DNA from: CALNYZ01 sp942490945
GTDB lineage: Bacteria > Pseudomonadota > Gammaproteobacteria > UBA6429 > Thiohalophilaceae
DNA: 64,000 nt
Direction of reading: 5' to 3'
Assembly: GCA_942490945.1 (NCBI GenBank)
Contig: CALNYZ010000018.1
Coordinates: 310,001-374,000 of the forward strand
Made by a program: the position numbers and the translations under genes. The stretch's first letter is position 1; every line of letters starts with the position of its first letter. Under the pieces are notes generated by a model that worked only from the letters and a program-made list of their open reading frames with translations, made no database searches and was not told the DNA's origin. This document shows, one piece after another, positions 61,798 to 64,000 of this stretch.

Positions 61798-64000
61798 TTA
61801 TTTATTATTTGATTGGCGTGTCTTATCCTTTACTGCAATTTTGTCCGGTTTGTTAAGCTGTGGCGCACCCGCGAGAATACAGACACACAGTGTATCCAGT
61901 TCGGCGAGTAATACGCGTACTTGCCCGAGGTCATCATTCTTTAGCTGGAATTCAATTTGCTGGCATGTTTTTGTAATGTCCATATAACCCATATTTCCAC
62001 CCACACCTTTCAGTTTGTGTACCAGTGCGGCAAATGTTTCCAGGTCATTCTTGTCAAAACATTGTTGTATTTCATCAAGCGTAGCGGGAAGTTTGCTGAT
62101 AAATACATTTACCAGTCGCACAAATTTATCTGAATTGCCAATCAGGGAAGAGTGCAGGGGTTCAGCAGAGGCAGGGACAGGTTTGGCTGCATTCAGGTAT
62201 TTGTTGATCACACCAAAAAATTTAGCGCGGTCAACCGGTTTGGAAATAAAATCATCGAAGCCAGCGTCAAGGCAATTTTGTCGGGACTGTGCTTCAGCAT
62301 TGGCTGTCAGGGCGACAATGGGTCCACAATAATGTTGTGCACGCAGTGCTTTTACTGCTGTAATGCCATCCATAACCGGCATTTGCATATCCATGAATAT
62401 CAGATTAAAGGATTGTGCATCTACGGCCTCGATAGCTTCACGACCGTTACTTGCTATCTTGTAGTCAGCGCCTGTGGCAGCAAGATAAATTGAAAATAAT
62501 CCCTGTAAATCTTCCGAATCCTCGACCAGCAGAATGCTCCCGGAAACAGGAGATGCAAGTGTTGTAACGGTAGCGCTATGGATATCGAGTGGCAGCTCTT
62601 TTTCGGAATAGTATTTTTCAATTTTATAGTTTGCTGTACCAACAAGACCGCTTGCCACGCTGAAGGTAAACTCGCTACCCTGACCTGGTGTACTGGATAC
62701 CACCAGTTCGCCGCCAAGTTTTTGTGCCAGCTGTTTGGATAAGGTCAAACCAAGTCCGGTACCGCCAAATTTTCGTGTTGTGGAACTGTCTGCCTGCACG
62801 AAGGGTTTGAATATCTGGCTCATTTGCTCATCGTTCATGCCAATGCCACTATCGGAGACAGTGAAGAGCAGCTGGTTGATCATATTGTCCCAGCGCACTT
62901 CGATCGTGATACTGCCCTGCTCGGTAAACTTCAGCGCATTGCTGCACAGATTAACCAAAACCTGTTTGATGCGTACCGGGTCGCTACAAATAATATGCGG
63001 AACAGGAAACTGGTATTTGATATTGAATGCCAGACCTTTTTCTTCTGCCGGTCCACGCATCAGACTTGCAAGGTCATACATGATTTGCGGCACACTGATT
63101 TCGATTGACTCGATGGTCAGCTTTTCCGCTTCCACTTTTGAGATATCAAGAATGTCATTGATAAGCGACAATAAATGTTTGCCATTACGAATAATGGTTT
63201 TGAGACTATTAAGACGAGATTCCATAGTGCTGTTTTTACTAAGCGCCTCTTCAGCAAAACCGATAATAGCCGTCAAGGGTGTACGTATCTCATGTGACAT
63301 ATTGGCGAGGAAGGTACTCTTGGCCTGATTTGCCGTGACTGCGGCATCATGTAACTGGCTGAGTTCATCATTCTGGTTTAACGCGGATATTCGTTCACGG
63401 GTCTGTTTTTTCAGATTGAAAAACAAATAAATACTCATGCTGGCAATAAATGCGAGCACGATGGCAAGTGCAGTGATAATAGTGATATTACGCTTCTGTA
63501 TGTGGATAAGTTTATCCTGTTGTCGATTTAACACCGCAGGGTCGAATTGTGCCGTTGGTGTAAATACCGGCGTACCAAAATTTTCCAGAGTAAACGAATT
63601 AATGAATTGTTGTGCGTCAGGCGAAGTCATGTAATCAAAAAACCTTGTGGCGAGTTCCTGATTTGCGCCGGCTATTTTGTCTGCGTTAACAACAAGGATG
63701 CTGTATTGATTGCGCATGTTTTCTGTATCAAGCAACAATGGCTGTAAATTTATGCCGACGCGTGTTTTATTGATTTGGTAGGTTGCCATATCTGTGATGG
63801 TATAGCTGCTAAAATTGGCTGCGTACAACAGGGTAGTATGTGAGCTGCTGCCTGAACTAAGATAATCCGGCCAGTCCGGGGTTATGCCCGCCAGATTCCA
63901 CAGTTCCTGGATGCGCAGATGAGTGCCGGAACGAGAGGAAGGCACAACAAATGGCAATTCATGTTGCGCAATTATTTTCAGTGCGTCAATAATATTTCTG
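61798..64000 (-). CDS. hybrid histidine kinase with binding-protein-like sensor (5' end cut)
   Basis: At least 734 codons; the frame is open through 64000, so the start lies outside the window (TTG 63957 is not the start). Order: a periplasmic PBP-like domain (PFVVPSSRSGTHLRIQELW, resembling TupA-type tungstate-binding proteins), one membrane helix (about 175-195 in the visible part), HisKA with HEIRTPL, HATPase (NALKFTEQG, FGGTGLGLTLSKQL), a receiver (LLVEDSEDLQG, Asp in FMDMQMPVMDG) and an Hpt domain with His in VHKLKGVGGNMGY. It can run a full His-Asp-His relay, the final phosphate going to an unlinked regulator. Ligand unknown, possibly an oxyanion. Confidence 0.9.
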   Translation of the reverse strand, partial: RNIIDALKIIAQHELPFVVPSSRSGTHLRIQELWNLAGITPDWPDYLSSGSSSHTTLLYAANFSSYTITDMATYQINKTRVGINLQPLLLDTENMRNQYSILVVNADKIAGANQELATRFFDYMTSPDAQQFINSFTLENFGTPVFTPTAQFDPAVLNRQQDKLIHIQKRNITIITALAIVLAFIASMSIYLFFNLKKQTRERISALNQNDELSQLHDAAVTANQAKSTFLANMSHEIRTPLTAIIGFAEEALSKNSTMESRLNSLKTIIRNGKHLLSLINDILDISKVEAEKLTIESIEISVPQIMYDLASLMRGPAEEKGLAFNIKYQFPVPHIICSDPVRIKQVLVNLCSNALKFTEQGSITIEVRWDNMINQLLFTVSDSGIGMNDEQMSQIFKPFVQADSSTTRKFGGTGLGLTLSKQLAQKLGGELVVSSTPGQGSEFTFSVASGLVGTANYKIEKYYSEKELPLDIHSATVTTLASPVSGSILLVEDSEDLQGLFSIYLAATGADYKIASNGREAIEAVDAQSFNLIFMDMQMPVMDGITAVKALRAQHYCGPIVALTANAEAQSRQNCLDAGFDDFISKPVDRAKFFGVINKYLNAAKPVPASAEPLHSSLIGNSDKFVRLVNVFISKLPATLDEIQQCFDKNDLETFAALVHKLKGVGGNMGYMDITKTCQQIEFQLKNDDLGQVRVLLAELDTLCVCILAGAPQLNKPDKIAVKDKTRQSNNK

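Noticed and set aside
1..64000. tRNA, rRNA or prophage genes
   Set aside because: No cloverleaf with a TTCGAATC-like arm, ribosomal sequence, integrase or phage structural gene was recognised on either strand.

Overview
The window is a chromosomal segment of a Gram-negative bacterium, most likely a gammaproteobacterium with moderate to low GC. The comM-ubiK pair, the argS-SPOR pair, the sigma-54/NtrC-type nitrogen control and several outer-membrane proteins point to this. I cannot name a genus from sequence alone, and no rRNA or tRNA gene was seen. Integron attC sites and several structured intergenic repeats show that the chromosome is seeded with mobile or repetitive DNA.

Layout. 1-1462 is the end of an integron cassette array: two attC sites, a Doc/Fic-like cassette and a membrane-protein cassette, with no integrase visible. 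1714-3770 holds three genes of unknown function. 3965-16689 is a nitrogen-scavenging block: a nickel permease, ureDABCEFG (urease and its maturation), a TorF-type porin behind a sigma-54 promoter with NtrC-like sites, and urtABCDE (urea ABC importer). It is followed by a membrane-anchored cytochrome c (16844) and the rep helicase (minus strand). 19642-27884 carries a large metalloprotease/beta-propeller/beta-barrel protein, an alpha/beta hydrolase and an RND efflux pair. 28023-33795 holds comM and ubiK (minus strand), two more TorF-type porins, and glnK-amtB behind a second sigma-54/NtrC promoter.

After a nine-copy array of hairpin-forming 45-bp repeats (33865-34260) lies the least familiar part. 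This is a 2082-residue secreted protein with tandem 60-residue repeats, a coiled coil and two ricin-type lectin domains, followed 17 bp later by a lipoprotein that joins TPRs to a secretin domain. I consider this pair the best candidate for an undescribed system: a giant exported lectin with its own outer-membrane secretin.

43185-49483 has a double CDGSH protein, fetAB, small proteins, a zinc membrane protease, a SPOR protein and argS. 49755-51149 is a diguanylate cyclase with a plant-ethylene-receptor-like sensor, retaining all seven residues known to matter in ETR1. 51175-57972 has a TPR-sulfotransferase, priA, a family 2 glycosyltransferase and a FemAB/CelD-like acetyltransferase. A roughly 250-bp element with paired DnaA boxes occurs once upstream of priA and again upstream of the acetyltransferase. 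The right end has SirB2, peroxiredoxin and dienelactone-hydrolase-type genes. Last comes a hybrid histidine kinase with a periplasmic binding-protein-like sensor, cut by the window edge.

How the genes fit together. Urea would cross the outer membrane (perhaps through the TorF-type porin), enter by UrtABCDE, be hydrolysed by urease loaded with nickel from the NiCoT permease, and the ammonium would be sensed by GlnK/AmtB. The same NtrC-like operator type stands before both the urea-side porin and glnK, so both are probably induced by nitrogen limitation.
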